Notes: generated from the letters alone by a model not told the origin. A stretch of DNA of 40,213 nucleotides from Lutibacter sp. (GCA_027449025.1 DAIDMK010000026.1:1-40213); one strand, 5' to 3'; shown: positions 1 to 8,600, counted from the first letter of the stretch. Numbers and translations are program-made.

Positions 1-169
1 CGTCAAAATCGGTTGCCGTTCCTAAAGTTGTTCCTTTTATAACAACGTTCACTCCAGGTAATACGCCATTTGCATCCGACACAACACCAGTAACTGTCTG
101 GGCATAGAAAATGCTTCCAGATAATAATGTCCAGATTAAAAATAGTTTATAAATAATACTCTTTTTCAT
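1..169 (-). CDS. SusC/RagA-type TonB-linked outer-membrane receptor, N-terminal fragment
   Basis: Only the first 56 codons are in the window; the gene continues off the left edge. The reading starts MKKSIIYKLFLIWTLLSG, a signal peptide ending at FYAQ, followed by TVTGVVSDANGVLPGVNVVI and KGTTLGTATDFD. That is the carboxypeptidase-D regulatory-like fold that opens SusC/RagA receptors in Bacteroidota (family knowledge). Such receptors import glycans or peptides together with a SusD lipoprotein, which would lie beyond the edge. The gene is on the same strand as, and downstream of, a hybrid two-component regulator, the usual arrangement of a polysaccharide-utilisation locus. The substrate cannot be inferred. 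The ATG at 167-169 is the natural start because the signal peptide begins there. Confidence 0.9.
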   Translation of the reverse strand, partial: MKKSIIYKLFLIWTLLSGSIFYAQTVTGVVSDANGVLPGVNVVIKGTTLGTATDFD

Positions 170-249
170 CATAATAAGGAATTAAATTGATTAGTAAATC
201 GGTTAGTTTTTTTCATTGTTTTAAAAATTATGATAATTAATTGATTTCT

Positions 250-275
250 TATAGTTGCGAACTATAACGTTATAG
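250..275. promoter_or_regulatory. Overlapping inverted repeats in the susC leader
   Basis: TATAGTT (250-256) and AACTATA (260-266) form a perfect 7-bp inverted repeat around GCG. They overlap a perfect 14-bp palindrome, CTATAACGTTATAG (262-275). The unit lies just downstream of the proposed minus-strand -7 box, so it would form a hairpin at or near the 5' end of the receptor mRNA, or act as an operator close to the transcription start. The repeats are directly visible; the role is inferred. Confidence 0.5.
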
Positions 276-277
276 CA

Positions 278-285
278 CAAATTTA
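278..285 (-). promoter_or_regulatory. Candidate -7 box of the SusC-type gene
   Basis: On the minus strand this reads TAAATTTG, matching the Bacteroidota -7 consensus TAnnTTTG. No TTG-type -33 box lies 17-23 bp upstream; the repeated site at 307-336 sits there instead, as expected for an activator-dependent promoter. The predicted leader is about 100 nt. Confidence 0.5.
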
Positions 286-306
286 AGGTGGTTGAATAAA
301 TAATTA

Positions 307-336
307 TGTACACTATTTAACCAAAAGTGTACACTA
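307..336. promoter_or_regulatory. Direct-repeat operator, likely site of the hybrid regulator
   Basis: The 9-mer TGTACACTA occurs at 307-315 and again at 328-336, a spacing of exactly 21 bp, or two DNA turns. The second copy is part of the 10-bp palindrome AGTGTACACT (326-335). AraC-type outputs of hybrid two-component systems commonly bind direct repeats in phase with the helix. The position, about 22-51 bp upstream of the proposed -7 box, suits an activator. The repeats are seen directly; assignment to the neighbouring regulator is inference. Confidence 0.55.
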
Positions 337-374
337 GTAGTTAGTACTGCTGGTTATCTGTGAGTTACAGTTGT

Positions 375-3300
375 TTAGGCGGCGGATTTATATTTTAGCT
401 GGTAATTTTTTGGAGTTATTTTGTACATTTTTTTAAACTCCCTATAAAAATAGGATCGGTTGTTAAAACCGCATTTATAGCATACTTCAGAGACTGTTAG
501 GGTGCTTTTTCGTAAAAGTTCAGCGGCATGTTTTAATCTGATGGTTCTAATTAAATCACCTGGTGCTAAACCGAAGATTTGTTTAATTTTTCGAAATAAT
601 TGAGAACTACTTATTCCTAATTTTTCTTCAATAAATAGACTTTGAAGATTTTCATTTTCAATATTATTGCGAATCAATTCTATTACCTTTCTTATGAAAT
701 CCTTTTCATCATTAGTAATAGGGAGTTTCGTCAAGTTTTCAAAAAAGGTGTCTTTTGTTAAGTGTTTTAAAATTAGCTCTTTTTCTTCAAGAAGTTTTTC
801 TACTCTTATTAGAATATGGTCTGGATAAAATGGTTTTGGAATATAGGAGTTTGCGCCGCTTTCCAAGCCCTCAATTCGATGTACAATGGAACTTTTTGCA
901 GTAAGCATTATTACGGGAATATGGCAAGTATTAATCTCGCTTTTAACTCTTTTACAAAGCTCAATACCATCCATCTTGGGCATCATTACATCTGTAATAA
1001 TGATATCTGGAATTTCCTTTTCCATTACTTCCAATGCCTCTATACCATTATTCGCAATGAGTATTTTATATTTTTCTTTCAGCAATCCATTTAAAAATTG
1101 ATGGATTTCTTTTTCATCTTCCACAATTAAAACCGCTTTGCGTTTGTCTGTAAAATTATCAATTGATGAAATCTTTTTTGGTGTAACCTCCGCAATATTT
1201 GGTTTTTCTTCTAAAATATTTTTAAGGTGGTGTGAAATTAGGATATTGCTTCCTTCATTCTCTAATTCCTTTTCCTTGAATGATTCTTTACTGCAAGGCA
1301 GCACAATGGTGAATTTTGTTATTTTATAAGGCATACTCGAAACCAAAATTTCACCCCTTAACACCGTAACCAATCTTTTTATATAAGCCAGTCCAATACC
1401 AGTCCTGAACATATCAGAATCTGTCTTTTTTCCATTATCAGCTAAGAAAAATCGATCAAACAAAGAATCTAATTTCTCTTTTGGAATACCCTTTCCGGAA
1501 TTTGACACCTCAATATTGAGTTTTTTTATCGCAGTACCTTCAATAAAAAATTTCACTTTAATTTCACCTTTTTCAGGCGTATATTTAAAGGCGTTAGACA
1601 AAAGATTAAATATTATTTTTTCAATTTTTTCCTTGTCATACCAGCCCATTAATTCAGGCGGAAAATCAAGATGATAATCTATATTTTTCTCTAAAGCCCA
1701 TTCATCAAATAATTCTGCAATTTGCTCCACCAAATTTACCAGATCAAATTGTTTTGCCAGTACTTCTAAATAGTCATACTCCGCTTTTCTAAATTCAAGC
1801 AATTGCTGTGTCAAAAAGAGCAGCCTTGAAGAATTTCTTTGAATCATATTTATGAATTTCTGATTTTTTTCGCTGAGATTTTCAGCTTCAGCAAGTTTTT
1901 GGGCTGGACCAACAATCAATGTTAATGGTGTTTGAAATTCATGGGCGATATTGGTAAAGAAGGTCAATCTGTTTTGATGCATTTCCTCTTCTTTTTTTCT
2001 GAAAATAATATTTTGCCTTAAGGAATATTGTTTGTTATAATAACTCCAAACAAAAAGCAGAAATAGAAAAAACAAAATCAAATAAATTGCAATCGCCAAA
2101 TTTGATTGCCAAAAAACAGGTTTAACTCGAATATCGATGGCATGAACAGGATTGCTCCAAATCCCATCGCTATTTGACCATTTTATCCACAAGGAATATG
2201 CCCCTTGGGGAACATTGGTAAAAGAAATGGTTCTTCGATTTTTAATTGTATTCCATTCCTGGTCAAAATTTCTAAGTTGATATGCGTATTGGCATTTTTC
2301 ACTATTTATGTATGTTAAAGCTGCCAATTCAATGTCGAAAAAGTTTTGGTCGTAATTCAACACAATTGATGGAAATGTAGTTGAATTGGGAGAAACCACT
2401 AAACTTTGGTAATAAGGAATCTCTTGATTTTGTCCGCTAATTTTATCGATAAGAAGATCTGGAATTATTGTTGATTCTTCTATTTTTGAGGGCAGAAAAT
2501 AATTAAATCCTTTTATACCACCCATAAAAACAAAATCCGATTTATGGTTTTGATAATAAGCCCCATCAGCAAATTCATTGTTTTGCAAGCTTTCATTTTT
2601 AGTATAATTAATAAATTTAGATTTATTGATTATAAAATTAGACAAGCCAAAATTTGTGCTTATCCAAAGGTTGGATTTCTTATCGGAAACAATTCCATGA
2701 ATCGTATTGTTTGGAAGTCCGTCTTTTACCGTAAAACTTTTAAAAATAGCTTCTCCATTATTTTTTAGATCTTCTAGCAAGTTCAACCCAAAACTTGTGC
2801 CTATCCAAAGTTTGTTTTCAGTATCAATATGCAAACTTAAAATATCATTATTGGACAAACTTTCTGGATTGTCTTTTATGTTTTTGTATGTTTTAAACGA
2901 TCCAGATTCTTTGTTGAAAAGATTTAAACCTCCAAGTCTTGTTCCAATCCAAAGTTCATTATTATTTTTTGGAACTATAGAGAAAATAATGTTGCTGCTT
3001 AATGAACCGGCAACGGCGTTATCAGCAAGGTATTGCTTAAACTGGGTCACCTTTAACTTTTCTCCAGAGCGTTCTATTTTGAAACGGATCATCCCATAGC
3101 CATTTGTACCCAACCACAAAAATCCATTTTCATCTTGATAAATTGAGTAAGTTGACTTAAAATACTCATGTTTTACACTCCCTTCAATTTCTGACCAATT
3201 GATAAGTTTTGATTTTTTCAAATCAAAAACATTAATTCCTTCACCATCTGTTCCTATAAAAATAAGGTCGTCTTTCCCTTTAGAAAGCGCAAATACAGCA

Positions 3301-4652
3301 TTGTTAATTGAACTGTTATTTTCATTAAAAGTTTCATACTTTATAAGTTCGTTTGGATTATGATAAAATTTGGAAGGAAAACGGAACAACCCTTTTCCCT
3401 TTGTTCCAACCCAAAAAGAATTTTTCTCCACTTCCAAAAAAGCCCTAACAATACCTCCATCCAACTCAGGAATCTGAGTTTTTGAAATTAAATTAAAAGA
3501 TTTTCTAAGTGGATACATTTTAAAGATTCCGTCCCCATCAGTACCTGTCCAAATTATATTTTCGCTTCCAGATGTTAATGTGGTGATTTTTTGATTTTTG
3601 AGATGTTTCAGCCAAGGTTTATAAACTAGATTTCCTTCACCGTCAATTAAAAAATATTCAAATTTATCAGATACCACAAGACCTTCTGGAGCGTGTCCTA
3701 TTATTTTTTGAATATTTTTTCCGTTTATTGCTTTCTTGTTTTTGTTCAATAATGAATAGATGCCAGTATCTCCTGCATTTGAAATGATATAAATTTTTTG
3801 ATTGGATAATATTCCAAATTCTCTGATATTGCTTAAAACCATTTCCACTTCTGAAATGGTAATTTTTTTGGATTTATCTGCCTTAAAAACTAGGGTGTAC
3901 AATTCATTATTTTCAAATAACACCAATAATTCCCCATCTGGCGTGAACTCCATTTTTTTAACCAATTTCTTCGGAAGGTTTTCAGCATTTAACAAATGAA
4001 AATCATCTCCATCAAAATAACCAATTCCCCAATCCTTTACCGCACAAAAAACATTTTTTGAATTGTCAAAGGCAATATTGAACTCAGATTCCGTTAATGG
4101 AGGGTCGTTTTTTCTAGAAAAGTAATAGCGCTTAAATATATTGTCTTTTTTATCGTATCGATTTATGCCATGCATCGTTAATATCCAAATTTTACCGGTA
4201 TTGTCTTCGCCAATTTTCAATATTACTTGATTGCTCAGGCTATTTTCATTATTTAACTCGGGTCTGAATATTTTAAATTTACTTCCATCATAGCGATTTA
4301 AACCATCCCAGGTGCCAATCCATAATAAATTTTCCGAATCCTGAAAAATTGTGTTCACGGAACTGTTTGACAATCCTTTGGTATTGTCTAGTTGCTCAAT
4401 AAAATAATTAACTCCTAATGATTTTGAAGTGTCTACAAAAACTTCATTTATGGTATCTGTTGTTCCAGCATGAACATCCAATTGTAAATTTAAGGGTGAA
4501 GAATTAGATTTAAAGGAAGTTTGTCCATTGTTACAAGAAATAACAAATAAAGTCAAAATGCCAAGAAATAAAATTTTAGGTTTCAAATTATTTACTGTTG
4601 GTGGTATTTCCAAAAATATGTTCTTTTGAATTAATAATGCACACAATTCCAT
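375..4652 (-). CDS. Hybrid two-component system sensor/regulator (HTCS), Reg_prop-Y_Y_Y-HK-REC-AraC
   Basis: One-protein signalling system of 1425 residues. After a lipoprotein-like signal (ILFLGILTLFVISC followed by NNG) come many beta-propeller repeats with LWIGT-type motifs (about 75-735), a Y_Y_Y domain (about 745-845), a membrane helix (about 851-873), a HisKA domain with His904 in AHEFQTP, an ATPase with N-box Asn1020 in LLSNAFKYTP, a receiver with Asp1221 in ITDVMMPKMDG, and an AraC-type HTH to the C-terminus (about 1340-1425). In Bacteroidota such proteins sense breakdown products in the periplasm and activate neighbouring susCD genes; the SusC-like gene follows on the same strand after 205 bp. 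The ATG at 4652 puts 22 residues before the signal peptide. A TTG at 4586 would start MKPKILFLG, a normal lipoprotein signal, and may be the real start. The ligand is unknown. Confidence 0.93.
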   Translation of the reverse strand: MELCALLIQKNIFLEIPPTVNNLKPKILFLGILTLFVISCNNGQTSFKSNSSPLNLQLDVHAGTTDTINEVFVDTSKSLGVNYFIEQLDNTKGLSNSSVNTIFQDSENLLWIGTWDGLNRYDGSKFKIFRPELNNENSLSNQVILKIGEDNTGKIWILTMHGINRYDKKDNIFKRYYFSRKNDPPLTESEFNIAFDNSKNVFCAVKDWGIGYFDGDDFHLLNAENLPKKLVKKMEFTPDGELLVLFENNELYTLVFKADKSKKITISEVEMVLSNIREFGILSNQKIYIISNAGDTGIYSLLNKNKKAINGKNIQKIIGHAPEGLVVSDKFEYFLIDGEGNLVYKPWLKHLKNQKITTLTSGSENIIWTGTDGDGIFKMYPLRKSFNLISKTQIPELDGGIVRAFLEVEKNSFWVGTKGKGLFRFPSKFYHNPNELIKYETFNENNSSINNAVFALSKGKDDLIFIGTDGEGINVFDLKKSKLINWSEIEGSVKHEYFKSTYSIYQDENGFLWLGTNGYGMIRFKIERSGEKLKVTQFKQYLADNAVAGSLSSNIIFSIVPKNNNELWIGTRLGGLNLFNKESGSFKTYKNIKDNPESLSNNDILSLHIDTENKLWIGTSFGLNLLEDLKNNGEAIFKSFTVKDGLPNNTIHGIVSDKKSNLWISTNFGLSNFIINKSKFINYTKNESLQNNEFADGAYYQNHKSDFVFMGGIKGFNYFLPSKIEESTIIPDLLIDKISGQNQEIPYYQSLVVSPNSTTFPSIVLNYDQNFFDIELAALTYINSEKCQYAYQLRNFDQEWNTIKNRRTISFTNVPQGAYSLWIKWSNSDGIWSNPVHAIDIRVKPVFWQSNLAIAIYLILFFLFLLFVWSYYNKQYSLRQNIIFRKKEEEMHQNRLTFFTNIAHEFQTPLTLIVGPAQKLAEAENLSEKNQKFINMIQRNSSRLLFLTQQLLEFRKAEYDYLEVLAKQFDLVNLVEQIAELFDEWALEKNIDYHLDFPPELMGWYDKEKIEKIIFNLLSNAFKYTPEKGEIKVKFFIEGTAIKKLNIEVSNSGKGIPKEKLDSLFDRFFLADNGKKTDSDMFRTGIGLAYIKRLVTVLRGEILVSSMPYKITKFTIVLPCSKESFKEKELENEGSNILISHHLKNILEEKPNIAEVTPKKISSIDNFTDKRKAVLIVEDEKEIHQFLNGLLKEKYKILIANNGIEALEVMEKEIPDIIITDVMMPKMDGIELCKRVKSEINTCHIPVIMLTAKSSIVHRIEGLESGANSYIPKPFYPDHILIRVEKLLEEKELILKHLTKDTFFENLTKLPITNDEKDFIRKVIELIRNNIENENLQSLFIEEKLGISSSQLFRKIKQIFGLAPGDLIRTIRLKHAAELLRKSTLTVSEVCYKCGFNNRSYFYREFKKMYKITPKNYQLKYKSAA

Positions 4653-4988
4653 AATATATTTTACGCTATCCGTTTTTTAGTGCTTTGCAATGTTTTAAAT
4701 TGGGAAAATAAGATTCCTTTTGATAGCTTACCTTCCTGTTCTGCTTTGTAGGCTTCTCTGTGATAGCAATAACACTTTGTCGATTCGAAAATTCAACTAC
4801 CCTTATTACAGGCTCGCTTAGCACAGCCTCTTGTTAGGTAAAAGCACTTATTGTACTGAATTGGAAGCCTTATTTATGGAATTTTATTGTAATTGATAAG
4901 ATCCTGAAACGAGTTTAGGAGGAATGGAATACTGCTGGAGAAGGGATATGTCTTATTTTTTAAAATTTAATATAAATAGGATTGTATT
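4653..4988. other. Gene-free stretch upstream of the HTCS gene
   Basis: No convincing gene lies here. A 43-residue minus-strand open frame (4661-4792, containing ESTKCYCYHREAYKAEQEGK) has protein-like composition but no start codon and may be a gene relic. TTGTTAGGTAA near 4831 recalls the right end of the cassette repeats. The promoter of the HTCS gene must lie in or near this stretch, but I could not fix it. Confidence 0.4.
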
Positions 4989-5118
4989 AACCACCATTTT
5001 TATAAAACTTGTGTTACATAAAAATCGGAGATTTTTCCTGCGTAGCAAATCGCTTGTTGTATGTTTGTTGTTTGTATTAGTTCAAATTTAAGTATATATT
5101 TTATGAGGTGTTGTGGAC
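4989..5118 (-). repeat. attC-like cassette repeat, copy 1
   Basis: First of four related repeats of about 130 bp. It holds the hairpin AAAAATCGGAGATTTTT, then TAGCAAATCG, a TGTTTGT stretch, and a right end TTTTATGAGGTGTTGTGG. It begins 7 bp after the stop codon of the minus-strand gene at 5126. Its outer end (AACCACC on the plus strand) is the most divergent of the four. Orientation is the same as the other copies: on the gene strand the GTCCACAAC end comes first. The cassette interpretation is given under findings. Confidence 0.75.
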
Positions 5119-5125
5119 TGTGTTT

Positions 5126-6316
5126 TTAATCATTCAAATATTTATCCCTAATTTCTATTAAGGTTTCAAGGCTTGGATATTTTAATTCTCTTTTTGTATT
5201 TAGTTCTTTTAAAACTTTTATTCTGAAATCTATATTCTCTAGTTTTTTAAGTAAAGAATTATTCTCATTGTATTTTAAATTAATTTCAAACCGTCTAATG
5301 AATTCTTCTTCAGAATCTTTTGGAATTAGTCCATCAAAACCAGGGACTAGATTATGTTCTTCAAAAGGTTTATAAAACACAAAGCTATCAAAAACATCTT
5401 CATATTTATATTGAGAGTTATCCTCCCACATATCTAAATTATCTTTACCAAAAACAGTATTGTTAAAATCAAATCCAACATTCTTAATGTTAAGATATTT
5501 AAATGAAGCATCCCATTTCCCATGTTGTATAAGAGAATAAACATAATCTTTATCCTTTTTTATAAAAATAGTTGGGTTGATTAAAATGTTTGTAGCACGA
5601 TTACCAAAAAAGTCAAATAAATATTTAGTTGTATTCTTGTTTATTATCCCATTGTGAACTGTGTTTATTTTAAAAGCATGGCGATAATTCATAATTACTA
5701 ATGCTTTTGTATTTCCTTGTAATTTAAGCTCCTTATACTTATTGATAATGTTATATGCCATTAAGCTATCTCTTGGCTCAATCTCAAAACCCTGTTCTCT
5801 TACATAATCCTCTATATTTTTGACTTGTGACCAATCGAATTCAACATCAGAAGGATAGTAAGAAATTTGATTGACAGAGTTATTGTTTAAATCATAGATT
5901 GTTCTTAGCAAGTAATGATAGTTGTAATTTTCCCATAAAGACCAAAAGCTGGCGTTAAACTGAAATTCGCTTAGCTTTTTCTCAACATAAATACTATCTA
6001 ATCCCTTTGTTTGTAGGAAATTATTTATTTCTGGATTTAGATTAATAATTCCAATCTCAGTGAATAAGTTTTTAACATTATTCTTAAAATATTCGTCAGA
6101 TAAAATTTCCTTAATCAGCTCATATTGAGATAAGTCACTATGATGTCTCTCGCATAAAATTACAATGTCATGGTCTTGAAACTGTTGTAAAATGTAATCT
6201 TTGGCTGATTTCTTATCTATTTTTTTTAAATAATCAACATACGGTTTGATTTCAGAATTTTGAGAAAAAGTAGAACTTGATAAAATAAGAATAGATAAGA
6301 ATATAAGTTTTTTCAT
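5126..6316 (-). CDS. Secreted protein with weak erythromycin-esterase/ChaN-like features
   Basis: 396 residues with a cleavable signal peptide (MKKLIFLSILILSSSTFSQ), so probably periplasmic or exported. The segment DIVILCERHHSDLSQYELIK (about 50-69, with Glu56, His58 and His59), followed by LFTEIG and later MNYRHAFK, recalls the EreA/ChaN/TraB-like group, where a Glu-His cluster near the N-terminus is catalytic or binds metal. This rests on a short motif and overall layout only, so the activity is not assigned. The rest is rich in Asn, Lys and Tyr and matches nothing I recognise. It is followed after 7 bp by a cassette repeat. The base composition is visibly more AT-rich than the aroC or acs regions, which fits acquired DNA. 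Confidence 0.7.
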   Translation of the reverse strand: MKKLIFLSILILSSSTFSQNSEIKPYVDYLKKIDKKSAKDYILQQFQDHDIVILCERHHSDLSQYELIKEILSDEYFKNNVKNLFTEIGIINLNPEINNFLQTKGLDSIYVEKKLSEFQFNASFWSLWENYNYHYLLRTIYDLNNNSVNQISYYPSDVEFDWSQVKNIEDYVREQGFEIEPRDSLMAYNIINKYKELKLQGNTKALVIMNYRHAFKINTVHNGIINKNTTKYLFDFFGNRATNILINPTIFIKKDKDYVYSLIQHGKWDASFKYLNIKNVGFDFNNTVFGKDNLDMWEDNSQYKYEDVFDSFVFYKPFEEHNLVPGFDGLIPKDSEEEFIRRFEINLKYNENNSLLKKLENIDFRIKVLKELNTKRELKYPSLETLIEIRDKYLND

Positions 6317-6445
6317 AATTTAAAGGCGAGATTCAATGTTCTAACGCAACAAAGTGTTGTTGATTTTTGATGTTTCTAAGCTACAAATTTCAATTCAATA
6401 TTCATTATTTCTTTAGGTGTTTTAAAAACATTCTATTATATTGAA

Positions 6446-6476
6446 TTAAGCAATTTTTTTAGTCATTGTTGCTTAA
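6446..6476. repeat. Inverted repeat in the 6317-6549 gap
   Basis: TTAAGCAA (6446-6453) and TTGCTTAA (6469-6476) are perfect 8-bp arms with a 15-nt loop; TTGAATTAA and TTAATTCAA form an alternative outer pair. The loop contains seven T. It could be a terminator for the minus-strand gene at 6550 or part of a diverged cassette end; neither can be decided. The rest of the gap shows no gene. Confidence 0.4.
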
Positions 6477-6549
6477 AGTAGCTTTTTAATTCAATCATTC
6501 TATTTTTCTAAAATCAATCTGTATCAACTGTTTTAGTCGATTTCAGGTT

Positions 6550-7299
6550 TTATGCAATAATCATTTGAATAATTAAAGGAATTGTACCAACTATATTAGC
6601 AATAATATGTATTAATATTGGAGGTATTAAACTTTCAGATTTTTCTCGATAAAATGCAGTAAGAAATCCTATTACAGTTGCGTTAAATACAATAAAACAC
6701 ACAAACCAAATCCCCATACCAGCACTTATAAGAGATAAATGCATGCTTCCGAAAAATAATCCTGAAATTATTACGGATAAACTCAAACCCAATACTTTTA
6801 TTGTTTTCAAATGATTCATAAATCCTTGCATTAATCCACGGACTAAAACTTCTTCACAAATACTCGACCATATCCAAATAGTCAGTATTTGTTCAATTAG
6901 GGATTCAGATTTAGGAAATACATTTGTGTTTTCAGTTGGAAATATATGACTCAAAATTCCCATAAATAATATGCCTCCAACTATTAAAGACCCTAAAGAA
7001 ATACCAATAGAAATGAAAGTCATTTTAAAATAACTAGTATTCGTTGAAAGATTAAAGCCGTAATTTTTTAATGAACCTTTATTTAAAAATAATATCGTAA
7101 TAATTGATAATATCAGAATATAGAATTTGAAAATAGTATTTTTTGTGTAAAAATTATTAAGTTCAAAATAGTTTTTTAAAAAAGGAATAGTAATGTCAGA
7201 GAGAAATTTACTTGTAAAGAATATTGTAACACCTAAAAACAAGGTGGTTAATACTGTTAGAATTACATTGTTTTGAATTTTTTTGATAATTGTATTCAT
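6550..7299 (-). CDS. CPBP family intramembrane glutamic endopeptidase (CAAX protease-like)
   Basis: 249 residues with about seven hydrophobic segments. The family motifs are complete: ICEEVLVRG with Glu149, Glu150 and Arg154 (EExxxR), FGSMH with His187, and HIIANIVG with His231 and Asn235. Relatives (Rce1, bacterial Abi/CPBP proteins) cleave membrane substrates; bacterial members act in bacteriocin immunity, membrane-protein turnover or unknown roles. It lies 36 bp downstream of an isoprenylcysteine-methyltransferase-like gene on the same strand, so the two are probably co-transcribed. In eukaryotes those two activities are consecutive steps of CAAX processing. The natural substrate here is unknown. 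No cassette repeat lies between the two genes. Confidence 0.88.
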   Translation of the reverse strand: MNTIIKKIQNNVILTVLTTLFLGVTIFFTSKFLSDITIPFLKNYFELNNFYTKNTIFKFYILILSIITILFLNKGSLKNYGFNLSTNTSYFKMTFISIGISLGSLIVGGILFMGILSHIFPTENTNVFPKSESLIEQILTIWIWSSICEEVLVRGLMQGFMNHLKTIKVLGLSLSVIISGLFFGSMHLSLISAGMGIWFVCFIVFNATVIGFLTAFYREKSESLIPPILIHIIANIVGTIPLIIQMIIA

Positions 7300-7335
7300 A
7301 GTCCAATTTTTAAATAATTTTCTTACACGTTATCA

Positions 7336-7773
7336 CTAAAATAAAAAAGGAATAATCCTTTTAGTCTTTTTGGAATAAGTTGCGTAATCCTCATAAGTAA
7401 TTAGTAATGATTTTTCCTCAAATAACATTCTCCCAAAAAGTCCACCAATAATTAAAAAAAGAGCAATAAAATTCTCAAAAAATGGATAGGCTATAATGCA
7501 AGCGCAAAAGAAAAAAATAACTGCTGCATATATCGGATGACGAAAATATCGATAAGGTCCATTTGTAACAAGCTTTCCTTTTGTTGTATTTGCAGCTGCG
7601 TGAAAACTGCGAAATCCAAAAACTATTCGAGCCCAAATCATTAGTCCTAAAGAACAGATTTGTATAAAAATCGCAATTGGATTTTCGGTAATAATATTCT
7701 TATGGAAAATTAAAAAAACCATTCCAATAAGTGCGATTCCAAACGCAATTAATGAACCATATTTTATAATCAT
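7336..7773 (-). CDS. Isoprenylcysteine carboxyl methyltransferase (ICMT/PEMT)-family membrane protein
   Basis: 145 residues and four likely membrane helices. The segment NGPYRYFRHPIYAAV (about 71-85, RHP at 78-80) and the later LFEEKSLLITYEDYATYSKK are hallmarks of the ICMT/phospholipid-methyltransferase superfamily, whose members bind S-adenosylmethionine at the membrane face through the RHP and EE motifs. The length is typical of the short bacterial forms. The substrate cannot be told from sequence: bacterial members methylate lipids, quinone-like compounds or unknown targets. It lies directly upstream of the CPBP protease gene and about 100 bp downstream (in transcription order) of cassette repeat copy 2. 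The ATG at 7773 begins MIIKYGS and is the only reasonable start. Confidence 0.85.
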   Translation of the reverse strand: MIIKYGSLIAFGIALIGMVFLIFHKNIITENPIAIFIQICSLGLMIWARIVFGFRSFHAAANTTKGKLVTNGPYRYFRHPIYAAVIFFFCACIIAYPFFENFIALFLIIGGLFGRMLFEEKSLLITYEDYATYSKKTKRIIPFLF

Positions 7774-7873
7774 TATCTTATGTTGAATTATTAATAATCT
7801 GTATTCTGTCAGCCAATTGAAATTATATTTGAATATGTTTTTTATCTTTTTTGCACAAATTTCGCTATTTTAA

Positions 7874-8005
7874 GCAACGTGTTTTTATAAGATTTGTGCG
7901 ACTGAGAAATCGGAGATTTTTCGGACGTAGCAAATCGTTAATTGAACGTTTGTCGGTTTGTTGTTTTGTTCAAATGTGAGCATAAATTTTATGAAGTGTT
8001 AGCCA
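7874..8005 (-). repeat. attC-like cassette repeat, copy 2
   Basis: Begins 4 bp after the stop codon of the gene at 8010. It contains GAAATCGGAGATTTTTC, TAGCAAATCG, TTTGTCGGTTTGT, GAGCATAAATTTTATGA and ends GTGTTAGCC; the other end is CAACGTGTTTTTATAAG. On the gene strand the order is GGCTAAC ... CACGTTGC, the order of the R'' and R' boxes of an attC site. Strongly similar to copies 3 and 4. Confidence 0.8.
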
Positions 8006-8009
8006 AAGT

Positions 8010-8600
8010 TTATTTCAATTTTAGATATTTTCCATCTATATAGCTAATTAATTCAACTCCTTTGCCCTCAGAAGAATATAAAATAAAATCTATTTTGCTA
8101 TTTTTATTGAGGAAATTATTATTAAAAACATAAACATTTTTAAAGTCAAAACCATAAAAATTTAAGTCCACAACTTGGCCATTAGTAGGATTAATTAATT
8201 CATCAAAATACTCATTTTGAGAATTGTCACTATCTGGAATTACATATTCCAATCCAAAAATAGAGGTCAAATCATTAATTGTGCCTATATTTAATTGTAT
8301 TGAAAATCCGATTTCTGTAAAATTAATAAAGTTACTAATACTTTCAACTTTCCAGTATTCACAGTTTTCATGTCCAGGATTTACTCTGTTCATTTCAATA
8401 ATTCGAGGTTGAGAAGTTGCTTTAATTTGTATCCCTTTTTCATTTATATAAATCAAGTCTTGATAATCATTGAAAGGTATCAAAGATTTTTCATAATCTG
8501 AAAGTAAGTAGGTGTCAATCAATTCTTCATTACAACATCCGGAAAGTGCCGTTATTAATAGAATGGATATCAATTTAAGATGAATTTTCATATTTTTCAT
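8010..8600 (-). CDS. Hypothetical lipoprotein
   Basis: 196 residues. A signal segment (IHLKLISILLITALSGCC) ends in the lipobox LSGC, so the mature protein is probably lipid-anchored in the inner or outer membrane. The body has no motif I recognise; it is acidic and rich in Ile, Asn and Ser. Two starts are possible, ATG at 8600 (MKNMKIH) or ATG at 8591 (MKIHLK); the shorter gives the tidier signal peptide. It sits 4 bp before cassette repeat copy 2, like a cassette gene, and has no obvious partner gene. Function unknown. Confidence 0.75.
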   Translation of the reverse strand: MKNMKIHLKLISILLITALSGCCNEELIDTYLLSDYEKSLIPFNDYQDLIYINEKGIQIKATSQPRIIEMNRVNPGHENCEYWKVESISNFINFTEIGFSIQLNIGTINDLTSIFGLEYVIPDSDNSQNEYFDELINPTNGQVVDLNFYGFDFKNVYVFNNNFLNKNSKIDFILYSSEGKGVELISYIDGKYLKLK

